Source: Neisseriaceae bacterium (GTDB lineage: Bacteria > Pseudomonadota > Gammaproteobacteria > Burkholderiales > Neisseriaceae). From it: a stretch of DNA of 13,284 bases. This document shows, piece after piece, positions 1 to 6,787 of the stretch. The stretch spans positions 1-13,284 of the forward strand of contig JAFSQZ010000065.1 in assembly GCA_017446355.1 (NCBI GenBank), in the 5' to 3' direction. A model generated the notes under the pieces. It ran no database searches, was not told the origin of the DNA, and worked only from the letters and a program-made list of their open reading frames with translations. A program made the translations under genes and the position numbers. The stretch's first letter is position 1, and each line of letters begins with the position of its first letter.

Positions 1-926
1 ATTTGATTGCGCAAATTGATAATGTGTCGCAAACCAATGAACTGAACACCAATAAAGCGCGTTTAGATACGTATCGTGCGCAACTAGCTTCGGCAAAAAT
101 TGTTTTGAAAACGGCGCAACGTTCATTTGATCGTTACAGTGCGTTGTTAAAAGAAGGCGCGGTGTCCAAAGAAGAATACGAACAAAAAGAAGATGAATTG
201 GCATCGGCAAAGGCGAAAATAGAAGAGTTGAATTCTTCTATTAAACAAACGCAAATTGCGATTCATACCAGTGAAACGGATTTAGGCTATACGCGTATTG
301 TTGCACCTTCTGATGGTACAGTGGTTGCTTTGGTGGTGGAGCAAGGACAAACCGTTAATGCGAATCAAACTGCGCCGACCATTGTGCAATTGGCGGATTT
401 GAGTACGATGTTAAACAAAATGCAAATTGCGGAAGGCGATGCAACCAAAGTTAAAGCAGGGCAAAAAGTGAGCTTTACCATTTTATCCGAGCCTGATGCA
501 CCTTTGGAAACTGTGTTGGATAGTGTGGATCCTGGTTTGACGACAATGTCGCAAGGTTCATACAGTCGTTCTACAGATACCACTTCTAGTGCGGTTTACT
601 ATTATGCGCGTGCAACTGTGCCTAATCCTGATGGTAAATTGTCTATTGGTATGACCACTCAAAATACCATTGAAATTGCTGGTGTGGACAATGTGTTGGT
701 GGTGCCAACGGTTGCGATTAAGACAAAAGAAGGCGGCAAAAAAATGGTACGCGTATTGGAAGGAGAAAATCAAGTCAGTGAGCGTGAAGTGCAAATCGGG
801 TTGCGCGACAGTATGAATACTGAAATTAAATCTGGCTTGAAAGAAGGTGATCAAGTGATTTTGTCGGAACGCACAGATAAAGGTAATATGTCTGCTGGCA
901 AAATGCCACCGATGCGTATGCGTTGA
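1..926 (+). CDS. macA: MacA-like periplasmic adaptor of a MacAB efflux pump (5' end missing)
   Basis: This is the C-terminal 307 codons of a membrane-fusion protein that links the MacB inner-membrane ATPase to an outer-membrane TolC-like channel. The gene runs off the left edge, and the first full codon in frame is at position 3. Visible parts, numbered from that codon: the end of the first lipoyl half (LIAQIDNVSQTN), an alpha-hairpin coiled coil (about 15-90, rich in A, K, E and Q), the second lipoyl half (about 95-130, with YTRIVAPSDGTVV and VEQGQTV), a beta-barrel (about 135-225), and a membrane-proximal domain ending in a basic, Met-rich tail. E. coli MacA is about 370 residues, so roughly 60-80 are missing, including the N-terminal anchor. 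macB follows 173 bp downstream on the same strand, which supports MacA over other adaptor families. Confidence 0.9.
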   Translation, partial: LIAQIDNVSQTNELNTNKARLDTYRAQLASAKIVLKTAQRSFDRYSALLKEGAVSKEEYEQKEDELASAKAKIEELNSSIKQTQIAIHTSETDLGYTRIVAPSDGTVVALVVEQGQTVNANQTAPTIVQLADLSTMLNKMQIAEGDATKVKAGQKVSFTILSEPDAPLETVLDSVDPGLTTMSQGSYSRSTDTTSSAVYYYARATVPNPDGKLSIGMTTQNTIEIAGVDNVLVVPTVAIKTKEGGKKMVRVLEGENQVSEREVQIGLRDSMNTEIKSGLKEGDQVILSERTDKGNMSAGKMPPMRMR

Positions 927-933
927 TAATGTT

Positions 934-950
934 TTTCAGGCAGCCTGAAA
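934..950. repeat. DNA uptake sequence, two-strand (palindromic) form
   Basis: The site reads TTTCAGGCAGCCTGAAA, 7 bp after the macA stop codon. The plus strand carries AGGCAGCCTGAA and the minus strand AGGCTGCCTGAA. It can also fold as a 7-bp stem with a CAG loop. Confidence 0.85.
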
Positions 951-1047
951 CGTTTGTAAACTTTACTGATAAAGATGCGAATGTTTTTAATGAACAAAAA
1001 TAGCTGCCTGAAAAATATTTTAACCATTTGTTTTAATGATTAGAAAG

Positions 1048-1084
1048 TTTCAGGCAGCATTTTTAAATAAAAGGCTGCCTGAAA
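1048..1084. repeat. Inverted pair of uptake sequences forming a hairpin before macB
   Basis: TTTCAGGCAGC at 1048-1058 pairs perfectly with GCTGCCTGAAA at 1074-1084 around a 15-nt AT-rich loop. The right arm is a full 12-mer (1072-1083) and the left arm is 11 of 12. A further partial copy, GCTGCCTGAA, lies at 1003-1012. The hairpin ends 15 bp before the macB start codon. It has no clean T-tract, so partial attenuation between macA and macB is possible but unproven. Confidence 0.7.
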
Positions 1085-1099
1085 ACACAAAGGCAAGTT

Positions 1100-3037
1100 A
1101 TGGCTCTTATTGAATGTTGCAATATCAATCGCTATTTTGGTGAAGGTGATAATCGTGTTCACGTGTTGAAAAACATCAATTTAAGTATTGAAAAAGGTGA
1201 TTTTGTTGCGATTATTGGACAATCTGGTTCGGGTAAATCCACGTTGATGAATATTTTGGGATTGTTGGATACGCCGACTTCGGGTGATTATAAAATTGCG
1301 GGCGTGGAAACTTCTAAAATGGCAGCCGATGAGTTAGCTGCTTTGCGCCGTAAACGTTTTGGTTTTATTTTTCAACGATATAACTTGATTAACTCTATTT
1401 CTGCACAAGACAATGTGGCGTTGCCTGCGGTTTATGCTGGTGTGAATCAACAACAGCGCGGCGAGCGAGCCAAATCATTATTGGCGAAACTGGGTTTGCA
1501 AGGAAAAGAACGAAATCGCCCTAACCAGCTTTCAGGTGGTCAACAGCAACGTGTTTCTATTGCGCGTGCATTGATGAATGGTGGCGAAATTATTTTTGCG
1601 GACGAACCAACAGGTGCATTAGATTCTGCAAGTGGCGAAAATGTGATGGAAATTATTCATCAGCTTTATCGCGATGGTCATACGATTATTATGGTTACGC
1701 ACGACCCTAAAATCGCTGCACAAGCCAATCGTGTGATTGAAATCAAAGATGGTGAAATTATTTCAGACAGCAGCAAATCCAAAGAAATCAATCCTAGCCA
1801 AGTGTGCAGTATTGAAGAAAAACACGGCTTGGCGTTTTATAAAGACCAAGTGTCCGAAGCCTTAAATATGTCGGTGATGGCGATTATTGCGCACAAAATG
1901 CGTTCTTTATTGACGATGTTGGGGATTATTATTGGTATTGCGGCGGTGGTATCGGTTGTGGCGTTGGGCAAAGGTTCGCAAGAGAAAATTTTGAGCGATA
2001 TTAACTCAATGGGTACTAATACCATCAGTGTTTATCCTGGTAAAAGTTTTGGGGATCGTACGCGTTTTCGCATTAAAACGTTGACGGTTGCTGATGGTGA
2101 AGCTTTGGAAAAGTTATCTTTTATTGAAAGCACCACGCCTATGTCGCAAAGCAGTGGCACGCTCACTTATCGCAATATAGATTTAACGGCTACTGTTTAT
2201 GGCGTGGGCGACCAATATTTTAATGTTTTCGGTAAAAAAATCGCGCAAGGACGATTATTTGATGATAAAGAAGTGCGCGAGAATTCAGCAGTTGTCGTTT
2301 TGGATCAAAATACCGTAAGAAAACTATTTTCAGCTGGTGAAGATCCGTTGGGTAAAACCATTTTGTTTTATAAACGTCCGTTGACAGTTGTTGGTGTATT
2401 GGAGGAGGAAAATAGCGCGTTTGGTATGTCGGACAGTTTGAATATTTATATTCCGTATACCACTTTGATGCATCAAATCAGTGGCGACAAACACGTGAGG
2501 AGTTTGGCGGTAAAAGTAAAAGACAGTGTTGAATCGCAAATTGCCGAACAAGGCATTCAAGAAGTATTGCTTGCGCGACACGGCACAGAAGACTTTTTCT
2601 TGCAAAACAGTGATAGCGTTAAACAAACCATTGAATCCACAAGCGCAACGATGACAATGTTGATTTCTTCTATTGCCTTGATTTCATTGATTGTTGGCGG
2701 TATTGGCGTGATGAATATTATGCTGGTGTCGGTTACCGAGCGTACCAAAGAAATTGGTGTGCGTATGGCAATCGGTGCGCGTCAAAGCAATATTTTGCAA
2801 CAATTTTTAATTGAAGCCGTGTTGCTGTGTGTGATTGGTGGTTTACTTGGCGTGTTGATTTCATTTGCGATTGGCGCGATTTTTAATCGTTTCAGTGGTG
2901 ATTTCACGATGTCGTTTTCCACCGCGTCCATCATTGGTGCAGTGGTTTGTTCCACCGCTATTGGCATCATTTTCGGTTATATGCCAGCAAAAAACGCATC
3001 TAAACTCAATCCTATTGATGCGTTGGCACAAGAATAA
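1100..3037 (+). CDS. macB: MacB-type efflux ABC transporter, fused ATPase and permease
   Basis: This 645-residue protein is close in length to E. coli MacB (648). It drives export through MacA and an outer-membrane channel; known substrates of the family include macrolides and peptides or toxins. The N-terminal ATPase shows Walker A GQSGSGKST (40-48), a Q-loop (FIFQ, about 89-92), signature LSGGQ (144-148), Walker B IIFADEP (164-170) and the switch His in MVTHD (His201). A first membrane helix lies at about 270-290, then a large periplasmic domain, then three C-terminal helices beginning near 520. The motif SVTERTKEIGVRMAIGA before the second-last helix is typical of MacB/FtsX-fold permeases. 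AAAGG at 1089-1093 sits 6 nt before the ATG. Whether it is co-transcribed with macA depends on the hairpin-bearing 173-bp gap. Confidence 0.95.
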   Translation: MALIECCNINRYFGEGDNRVHVLKNINLSIEKGDFVAIIGQSGSGKSTLMNILGLLDTPTSGDYKIAGVETSKMAADELAALRRKRFGFIFQRYNLINSISAQDNVALPAVYAGVNQQQRGERAKSLLAKLGLQGKERNRPNQLSGGQQQRVSIARALMNGGEIIFADEPTGALDSASGENVMEIIHQLYRDGHTIIMVTHDPKIAAQANRVIEIKDGEIISDSSKSKEINPSQVCSIEEKHGLAFYKDQVSEALNMSVMAIIAHKMRSLLTMLGIIIGIAAVVSVVALGKGSQEKILSDINSMGTNTISVYPGKSFGDRTRFRIKTLTVADGEALEKLSFIESTTPMSQSSGTLTYRNIDLTATVYGVGDQYFNVFGKKIAQGRLFDDKEVRENSAVVVLDQNTVRKLFSAGEDPLGKTILFYKRPLTVVGVLEEENSAFGMSDSLNIYIPYTTLMHQISGDKHVRSLAVKVKDSVESQIAEQGIQEVLLARHGTEDFFLQNSDSVKQTIESTSATMTMLISSIALISLIVGGIGVMNIMLVSVTERTKEIGVRMAIGARQSNILQQFLIEAVLLCVIGGLLGVLISFAIGAIFNRFSGDFTMSFSTASIIGAVVCSTAIGIIFGYMPAKNASKLNPIDALAQE

Positions 3038-3050
3038 AGAGAATGCCTGT

Positions 3051-3067
3051 TTTCAGGCAGCCTGAAA
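3051..3067. repeat. DNA uptake sequence, two-strand form
   Basis: TTTCAGGCAGCCTGAAA starts 13 bp after the macB stop codon. As a short self-complementary stem it could mark the macB 3' end, though no T-run follows. Confidence 0.85.
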
Positions 3068-3070
3068 CCT

Positions 3071-3099
3071 TTGTTATAACCTTATAAACCAAACAAAAT
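3071..3099 (+). promoter_or_regulatory. Possible sigma-70 promoter for the VIT-family gene
   Basis: TTGTTA at 3071-3076 and CAAAAT at 3094-3099 are separated by 17 bp and placed about 30 bp before the start codon at 3130. Each hexamer matches its consensus at 4 of 6 positions, so this is only a candidate. No clear Fur or MntR operator was recognised. Confidence 0.3.
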
Positions 3100-3129
3100 A
3101 AAACGCTCAAAATAAGGAACACAAGCATT

Positions 3130-3837
3130 ATGACGCACCACTATATTTCTGCCCACAGCGACCCACATTATTGTTCACGAAACAATTGGTTACGCGCAGG
3201 CGTTTTGGGTGCAAACGATGGCTTGATTTCCACCGCCAGTTTACTAATGGGTTTGGTTGCGGCACACGCTAATAGTGAAACCGTGTTGCTCACAGGATTA
3301 GCAGCATTAGTTGGTGGTGCCATTTCTATGGCAGCAGGTGAATACGTTTCCGTATCCAGTCAAGCCGACACCGAAAAAGCCGATTTAGTGCGAGAAGAAC
3401 GCGAATTGTGCAACAATCCCAAAGAAGAATTAGTAGAACTCACGTCCATTTATCGCGCACGCGGTTTAGATGAACAATTAGCCAAACAAGTTGCCATTGC
3501 CTTAACCGAACACGACGCATTAGCCGCGCATGCACGTGATGAAATCGGTATTACCGAAACCTTATCCGCCAACCCTTTTCAGGCAGCCATTGCCAGTGCA
3601 TTAAGCTTTTGTATTGGTGCGGTTTTGCCATTATTAAGTGTGATATGGTTTACAGAAAAAGACGAATGGGCGTTGGTCATCACCACTTTTTTGGGTTTAA
3701 GCATTTTAGGCATTGCATCGGCAAAACTAGGTGGTGCGCCCATATTGCCCGCGCTGATTCGCGTGTTGCTTTGGGGAATAATCGCCCTTGCCAGCACCGC
3801 ATTCATGGGTCATCTATTTGGTGTAAACATCGTTTAA
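3130..3837 (+). CDS. VIT1/CCC1-family metal (Fe2+/Mn2+) transporter
   Basis: This 235-residue membrane protein belongs to the VIT family, whose members move iron or manganese out of the cytosol. The N-terminal signature WLRAGVLGANDGLISTASLLMG (residues 20-41) spans helix 1. Helix 2 (about 52-72) ends in SMAAGEYVSVSSQ, the family's metal-path motif. A hydrophilic Glu-rich segment (about 80-145, ending EHDALAAHARDEIG) corresponds to the cytosolic metal-binding region. Helices 3-5 are at about 150-172, 178-198 and 204-232. It lacks an N-terminal rubrerythrin-like domain, unlike MbfA-type exporters. AAGGA at 3114-3118 lies 11 nt before the ATG, slightly far. A YgfX-like gene begins 12 bp after the stop. 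The metal cannot be told from sequence. Confidence 0.88.
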   Translation: MTHHYISAHSDPHYCSRNNWLRAGVLGANDGLISTASLLMGLVAAHANSETVLLTGLAALVGGAISMAAGEYVSVSSQADTEKADLVREERELCNNPKEELVELTSIYRARGLDEQLAKQVAIALTEHDALAAHARDEIGITETLSANPFQAAIASALSFCIGAVLPLLSVIWFTEKDEWALVITTFLGLSILGIASAKLGGAPILPALIRVLLWGIIALASTAFMGHLFGVNIV

Positions 3838-3849
3838 CGCTGCCTGAAT

Positions 3850-4305
3850 ATGTTACCGTTTATTTTACATTTTCGCGTTTCCAAACAACGTCGCATCATT
3901 GCCATAAGCTTTGCATTGTGTTTGATGGCAGTGATTCAACTGTCTTTTTCAGGCAGCCTGAACATTATATTCAGCATCGCCACCATTCTCGCAACATATT
4001 GGGCTTGGCAAGAACCAATGCCCATCAAAAGTTTAGCCATCAACACCAAAGCACAAGCCTTTCTCACTTTTTCGCACGCTACATACGAAGCACACTTACT
4101 TTCAGGCAGCGTCATCACACCTTACGTATGCTGGTTAAAATGGCAGCTGCCTGAAAAAATATTATGGCAATGCGTTTGGCAAGACAGTTTAACAGCAAAC
4201 GATTTTCGCCGTTTGCGTGTATGGGCGCGTTTTGGCAAGCATCAAGTCAGAAACCTTTGCAAAACTCGTCATTCTGCGTTTTCGCAGGAAAACGAAGAAT
4301 CTTAA
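3850..4305 (+). CDS. YgfX-like small inner-membrane protein with a repeat-derived C-terminus
   Basis: This 151-residue protein has two adjacent membrane helices (about 16-33 and 37-53) followed by a soluble domain. The N-terminus (MLPFILHFRVSKQRR) and the C-terminal segment ending DFRRLRVWARFGK resemble the YgfX/CptA family, named in E. coli for a toxin-like effect on cell shape and for pairing with SdhE. No sdhE-like gene is next to it. The start lies 12 bp after the VIT stop and the gap is a partial uptake sequence; I see no Shine-Dalgarno, so translational coupling is likely. Residues 134-151 and the stop codon lie inside a mobile element starting at 4250. Without that tail the protein is about 133 residues, near the E. 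coli length of about 135. The gene also carries a full uptake sequence at 3951-3962 and two partial ones. Confidence 0.62.
   Translation: MLPFILHFRVSKQRRIIAISFALCLMAVIQLSFSGSLNIIFSIATILATYWAWQEPMPIKSLAINTKAQAFLTFSHATYEAHLLSGSVITPYVCWLKWQLPEKILWQCVWQDSLTANDFRRLRVWARFGKHQVRNLCKTRHSAFSQENEES
3947..3962. repeat. DNA uptake sequence inside the ygfX-like gene
   Basis: TTTCAGGCAGCCTGAA lies in frame and encodes Ser-Gly-Ser-Leu-Asn in the short turn between the two membrane helices. Partial copies in the same gene are TTCAGGCAGC at 4101-4110 and GCTGCCTGAA at 4146-4155. Confidence 0.85.
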
Positions 4306-4381
4306 CTGATGGTTCTATAAAAGATTCTTCGCTTGCGCTCAAAATGACGAATGAAACAAAAGTAGGTTTTGCAAAGGTTTC
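4250..4381. mobile_element. MITE-like element, copy A (132 bp)
   Basis: The perfect 16-bp terminal inverted repeats are GAAACCTTTGCAAAAC (4250-4265) and GTTTTGCAAAGGTTTC (4366-4381). Inside them, TCGTCATT (4266-4273) pairs with AATGACGA (4343-4350), CGAAGAATCTT (4293-4303) pairs with AAGATTCTTCG (4321-4331), and a sub-hairpin CGTTTTC/GAAAACG lies at 4277-4294. The inner repeat abuts the left end but sits 15 bp from the right end, as in the copy at 6533-6669. It encodes no protein of its own. The ends recall the CCTTTGCAAAA termini I remember from IS5-group (IS1106-like) elements of Neisseria, so a non-autonomous derivative is plausible. I could not identify a target-site duplication. It may also act as a two-way terminator between the convergent ygfX-like and trpE genes. 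Confidence 0.72.
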
Positions 4382-4424
4382 AACTATTATTTTGATGTTC
4401 ACACATTAAAACAAAGAACATCAA

Positions 4425-4496
4425 TTCATTGTTTTATAAAAGATTTTTCGCTACACTCAAAATGACGAATGTGAGTGTGGGTTTTACAAAAGTTTT
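4425..4496. repeat. Degenerate right-half copy of the MITE-like element
   Basis: This stretch matches the right half of copy A: a TTTTATAAAAGAT-like centre, then CTCAAAATGACGAATG, then GTTTTACAAAAGTTTT as a decayed terminal repeat. The left half is absent. Just before it, TTGATGTTC (4392-4400) and GAACATCAA (4416-4424) form a 9-bp stem that has no counterpart in copy A. With copy A it fills the gap between the convergent genes. Confidence 0.55.
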
Positions 4497-4518
4497 AGAT
4501 TTCAAACAAAGGTCTTGT

Positions 4519-5994
4519 TTACTTATCCAACCCCTCTTGCACCATTTGTGCGGCACGAAGGACGGCGCGTGCTTTGTTCTGGGTTTCTTGCCATTCGGCT
4601 TCTTCTTGTGAATCGGCAACAATACCACCGCCACTTTGCACGTGTAATACATTATCTTTAATTACAGCAGTACGAATGGCTATGGCTAAATCCATATCGT
4701 TGTTGAAACTCCATACGCCAACTGCGCCACCATAAATATTGCGTTTATCGGGTTCTAATTCTTCAATAATTTCTAATGCGCGTACCTTTGGTGCGCCTGA
4801 AAGCGTGCCTGCTGGGAACGTGGCAGCAAGAATGTCCATATTGCCAATATTGTTTTTCAGGCAGCCTTCTACGTTGGAAACAATGTGCATCACGTGTGAG
4901 TATTTTTCAATCACCATTTTGTCGGTTACCGCCACTTTGCCTGTTTGCGAGATTTTGCCAACATCGTTTCTGCCTAAATCAATCAACATTGTGTGTTCGG
5001 CAATTTCTTTTTCGTCAGCTAATAATTCGGCGGCATTTTGTGCATCTTGTTCTGGCGTTGCGCCGCGTAAACGAGTGCCTGCGATGGGGCGAACGATGAC
5101 TTTTTCTTGTTCACGGCGTACCAAAATTTCAGGCGATGAACCAACAATATAAAAATCGCCAAAGTCGTAATAAAACAGATAAGGCGATGGGTTGAGCGTG
5201 CGCAAGGCGCGGTATAAATGCAAAGGTTTGTCGCTAAACGGTAAACTCATACGTTGACTGGGGACCACTTGCATACAGTCGCCATTGAGAATGTAGTCGC
5301 GTACACGGTGAACGTATTCTTGATAACGTGTTTTGCCTGTTAAATGTGTGGGTTCAGTGATTTCGCTGCCAAGAGAAAGAGGAATGGCAACGCTTTGACG
5401 CAGTTGTTCACGCAAAGATTCTAATTTGCTTCGCGCTTGTTCGTAGGCGTCATCTTGACTGGGGTTGGCGTATACAATTAAATAAATTTTGCCACTTAAA
5501 TTGTCTACCACCGCTAGTTCTTGCAACAGCATTAACATAATGTCGGGGACGTTAAGTGGGTCATTTTTTTGCGTGTGCTGCAAACGATGCGCAATGTGTT
5601 CAAAATGATAAATGCTTTCGTAACCAAAATAGCCAACTAAACCGCCTGTAAAACGTGGCAAACTGGGGATTTCAGGTGTTTTAAAACGTGCGTGAAACGA
5701 TTCAATAAAATGTAAAGGATTGCCTTCGTGTGTTTCAATCAGTTGATGGTTTTCATAAACTTGCGTTAGGCTGCCTGAAACTTTTAAATACGTGTGGCAA
5801 GGCAAACCAATAAATGAATACCGTCCAAAACGTTCGCCACCGACAACCGATTCCAATAAATAACTAAATGGCTGGTTGGCAAGTTTTAAATACAAAGACA
5901 ACGGCGTATCCAAATCCGCCAATAGTTCTTGTACCAATGGAATGCGATTAAATCCTGCTTGAACGAATTGTTGGTATTCTTGTTTACTGATCAT
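4519..5994 (-). CDS. trpE: Anthranilate synthase component I
   Basis: The enzyme makes anthranilate from chorismate, the first step of tryptophan synthesis, using ammonia from the TrpG glutaminase subunit. The 491-residue protein is of normal family length. Residues 46-49 (LLES) form the tryptophan-feedback motif, so end-product inhibition is expected. Chorismate-binding signatures include RPIAGTRLRG (302-311), HTMLIDLGRND (334-344), FPAGTLSGAPK (393-403) and QSGGGIVADS (453-462). trpG and the other trp genes are not nearby, and I see no leader peptide or trp attenuator. The start has no clear Shine-Dalgarno, but the N-terminus MISKQEYQ fits the family. The gene lies 41 bp downstream of panD and may be read from its transcript. 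Two uptake sequences lie inside it. Confidence 0.96.
   Translation of the reverse strand: MISKQEYQQFVQAGFNRIPLVQELLADLDTPLSLYLKLANQPFSYLLESVVGGERFGRYSFIGLPCHTYLKVSGSLTQVYENHQLIETHEGNPLHFIESFHARFKTPEIPSLPRFTGGLVGYFGYESIYHFEHIAHRLQHTQKNDPLNVPDIMLMLLQELAVVDNLSGKIYLIVYANPSQDDAYEQARSKLESLREQLRQSVAIPLSLGSEITEPTHLTGKTRYQEYVHRVRDYILNGDCMQVVPSQRMSLPFSDKPLHLYRALRTLNPSPYLFYYDFGDFYIVGSSPEILVRREQEKVIVRPIAGTRLRGATPEQDAQNAAELLADEKEIAEHTMLIDLGRNDVGKISQTGKVAVTDKMVIEKYSHVMHIVSNVEGCLKNNIGNMDILAATFPAGTLSGAPKVRALEIIEELEPDKRNIYGGAVGVWSFNNDMDLAIAIRTAVIKDNVLHVQSGGGIVADSQEEAEWQETQNKARAVLRAAQMVQEGLDK
4856..4867 (-). repeat. DNA uptake sequence in trpE
   Basis: The minus strand carries AGGCTGCCTGAA here. The other strand does not make a full site, so this copy has one unambiguous orientation. 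Confidence 0.8.
5768..5779 (+). repeat. DNA uptake sequence in trpE
   Basis: AGGCTGCCTGAA on the plus strand, preceded by GTT, so only this strand reads as a full site. Confidence 0.8.
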
Positions 5995-6017
5995 AGGAGT
6001 TCTCGTTTCTGAATATT

Positions 6018-6032
6018 TTCAGGCTGCCTGAA
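6018..6032. repeat. DNA uptake sequence, two-strand form, between panD and trpE
   Basis: TTCAGGCTGCCTGAA occupies much of the 41-bp gap between the panD stop codon and the trpE start codon. As a 6-bp stem with a 3-nt loop it is a weak terminator at most. Confidence 0.85.
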
Positions 6033-6035
6033 TGT

Positions 6036-6419
6036 TTATAAAACGGTGTTTGCAGGTTCGTAATGAATGATGTTGCGAATTTTATTGTGTTCGTCCACCA
6101 ACACGACTTTGGGTTGATGCGCTGCAATTTCAGGTTCGGAGAGTTGCACATACGACATAATAATCACAATATCGCCTGCTTGCACCAAACGCGCCGCTGC
6201 GCCGTTTAAACAAATGATGCCACTACCGCGTTCACCTGCGATGGTGTAAGTTTCCAAACGTGCGCCGTTATTGTTGTTCACAATATGCACTTTTTCGTTC
6301 ACCAAAATTCCTGCGGCATCTAATAAATCTTGGTCAATGGTGATGCTGCCAACATAATTTAAATCCGCTTGTGTAACGGTGGCACGGTGAATTTTGCCAC
6401 CCAGTAAAGTACGAAACAT
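6036..6419 (-). CDS. panD: Aspartate 1-decarboxylase
   Basis: PanD decarboxylates aspartate to beta-alanine for pantothenate and CoA synthesis. It is made as a proenzyme that cuts itself between Gly24 and Ser25, turning the serine into the pyruvoyl cofactor. The ATG at 6419 gives 127 residues, as in E. coli (126), and puts the cleavage site YVGSITID exactly at Gly24-Ser25, with Lys9, Tyr22, Arg54 and Tyr58 at their usual numbers. A TTG three codons upstream (6428) is possible but would shift this numbering. The start has no strong Shine-Dalgarno. A promoter candidate lies 31-59 bp upstream. panB and panC are not in the window; trpE follows 41 bp downstream. Confidence 0.95.
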   Translation of the reverse strand: MFRTLLGGKIHRATVTQADLNYVGSITIDQDLLDAAGILVNEKVHIVNNNNGARLETYTIAGERGSGIICLNGAAARLVQAGDIVIIMSYVQLSEPEIAAHQPKVVLVDEHNKIRNIIHYEPANTVL

Positions 6420-6449
6420 AGTTGTCAATTCAAAAAAATAAAACGGTGT

Positions 6450-6478
6450 ATTGTACGTTTTTTCAGGCTGCCTGAAAA
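6450..6478 (-). promoter_or_regulatory. Predicted panD promoter with an uptake sequence as spacer
   Basis: On the minus strand, a -35-like TTTTCA (6478-6473, 4 of 6) and a -10 TACAAT (6455-6450, 5 of 6) are separated by 17 bp. This places a start of transcription near 6443, about 24 nt before the panD ATG. Most of the spacer and part of the -35 are the uptake sequence at 6461-6477. Confidence 0.5.
6461..6477. repeat. DNA uptake sequence, two-strand form, upstream of panD
   Basis: TTTCAGGCTGCCTGAAA. It overlaps the predicted panD promoter. Confidence 0.85.
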
Positions 6479-6532
6479 TGTTTCATCTATAAACTTGTGG
6501 TTTAAATACATAAAAACAGTTGCTTAAAGTCT

Positions 6533-6669
6533 GAAATCTTTGCAAAACTCGTCATTCTGACCTTAAACGTAAGCGAATGAGCAAAATCTTAATTGTTTGT
6601 TTTATATAAAGATTATTTACTTTCGTTTAGAATGACGAATAATAAAAAGTAGTGTTTTGCAAAGGTTTC
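6533..6669. mobile_element. MITE-like element, copy B (137 bp)
   Basis: The ends are GAAATCTTTGCAAAAC (6533-6548) and GTTTTGCAAAGGTTTC (6654-6669), inverted with one mismatch; the pairing extends one more base on each side (T6532/A6670). TCGTCATTCT (6549-6558) pairs with AGAATGACGA (6629-6638), again 0 bp from the left end and 15 bp from the right end. The centre differs from copy A and is more AT-rich, so only ends and fold are conserved. It fills much of the 368-bp gap between rnfB-like and panD. The rest of that gap holds the panD promoter and uptake site, plus about 117 bp (6671-6787) in which I see nothing definite. Confidence 0.72.
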
Positions 6670-6787
6670 AGGCTGGCTGGATTGGTTTTCGTAATGTTGT
6701 AATGGCACGGTTTAAATAAATACTGTTATGTTGTATTCGTAAATTTGCTCATAACGGATTAGACGGATTAAATGCAAACCGCGATTT

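Noticed and set aside
3609..4154. A 181-codon plus-strand frame over the VIT and ygfX-like genes.
   Set aside because: His/Arg/Ser-rich shadow of two genes with recognisable membrane helices and family motifs.
4250..4381. Correia element or CRISPR-like repeat.
   Set aside because: The ends do not match the Correia ends I remember (TATAGTGGATTAA type), and there are no regularly spaced direct repeats with spacers anywhere in the window.
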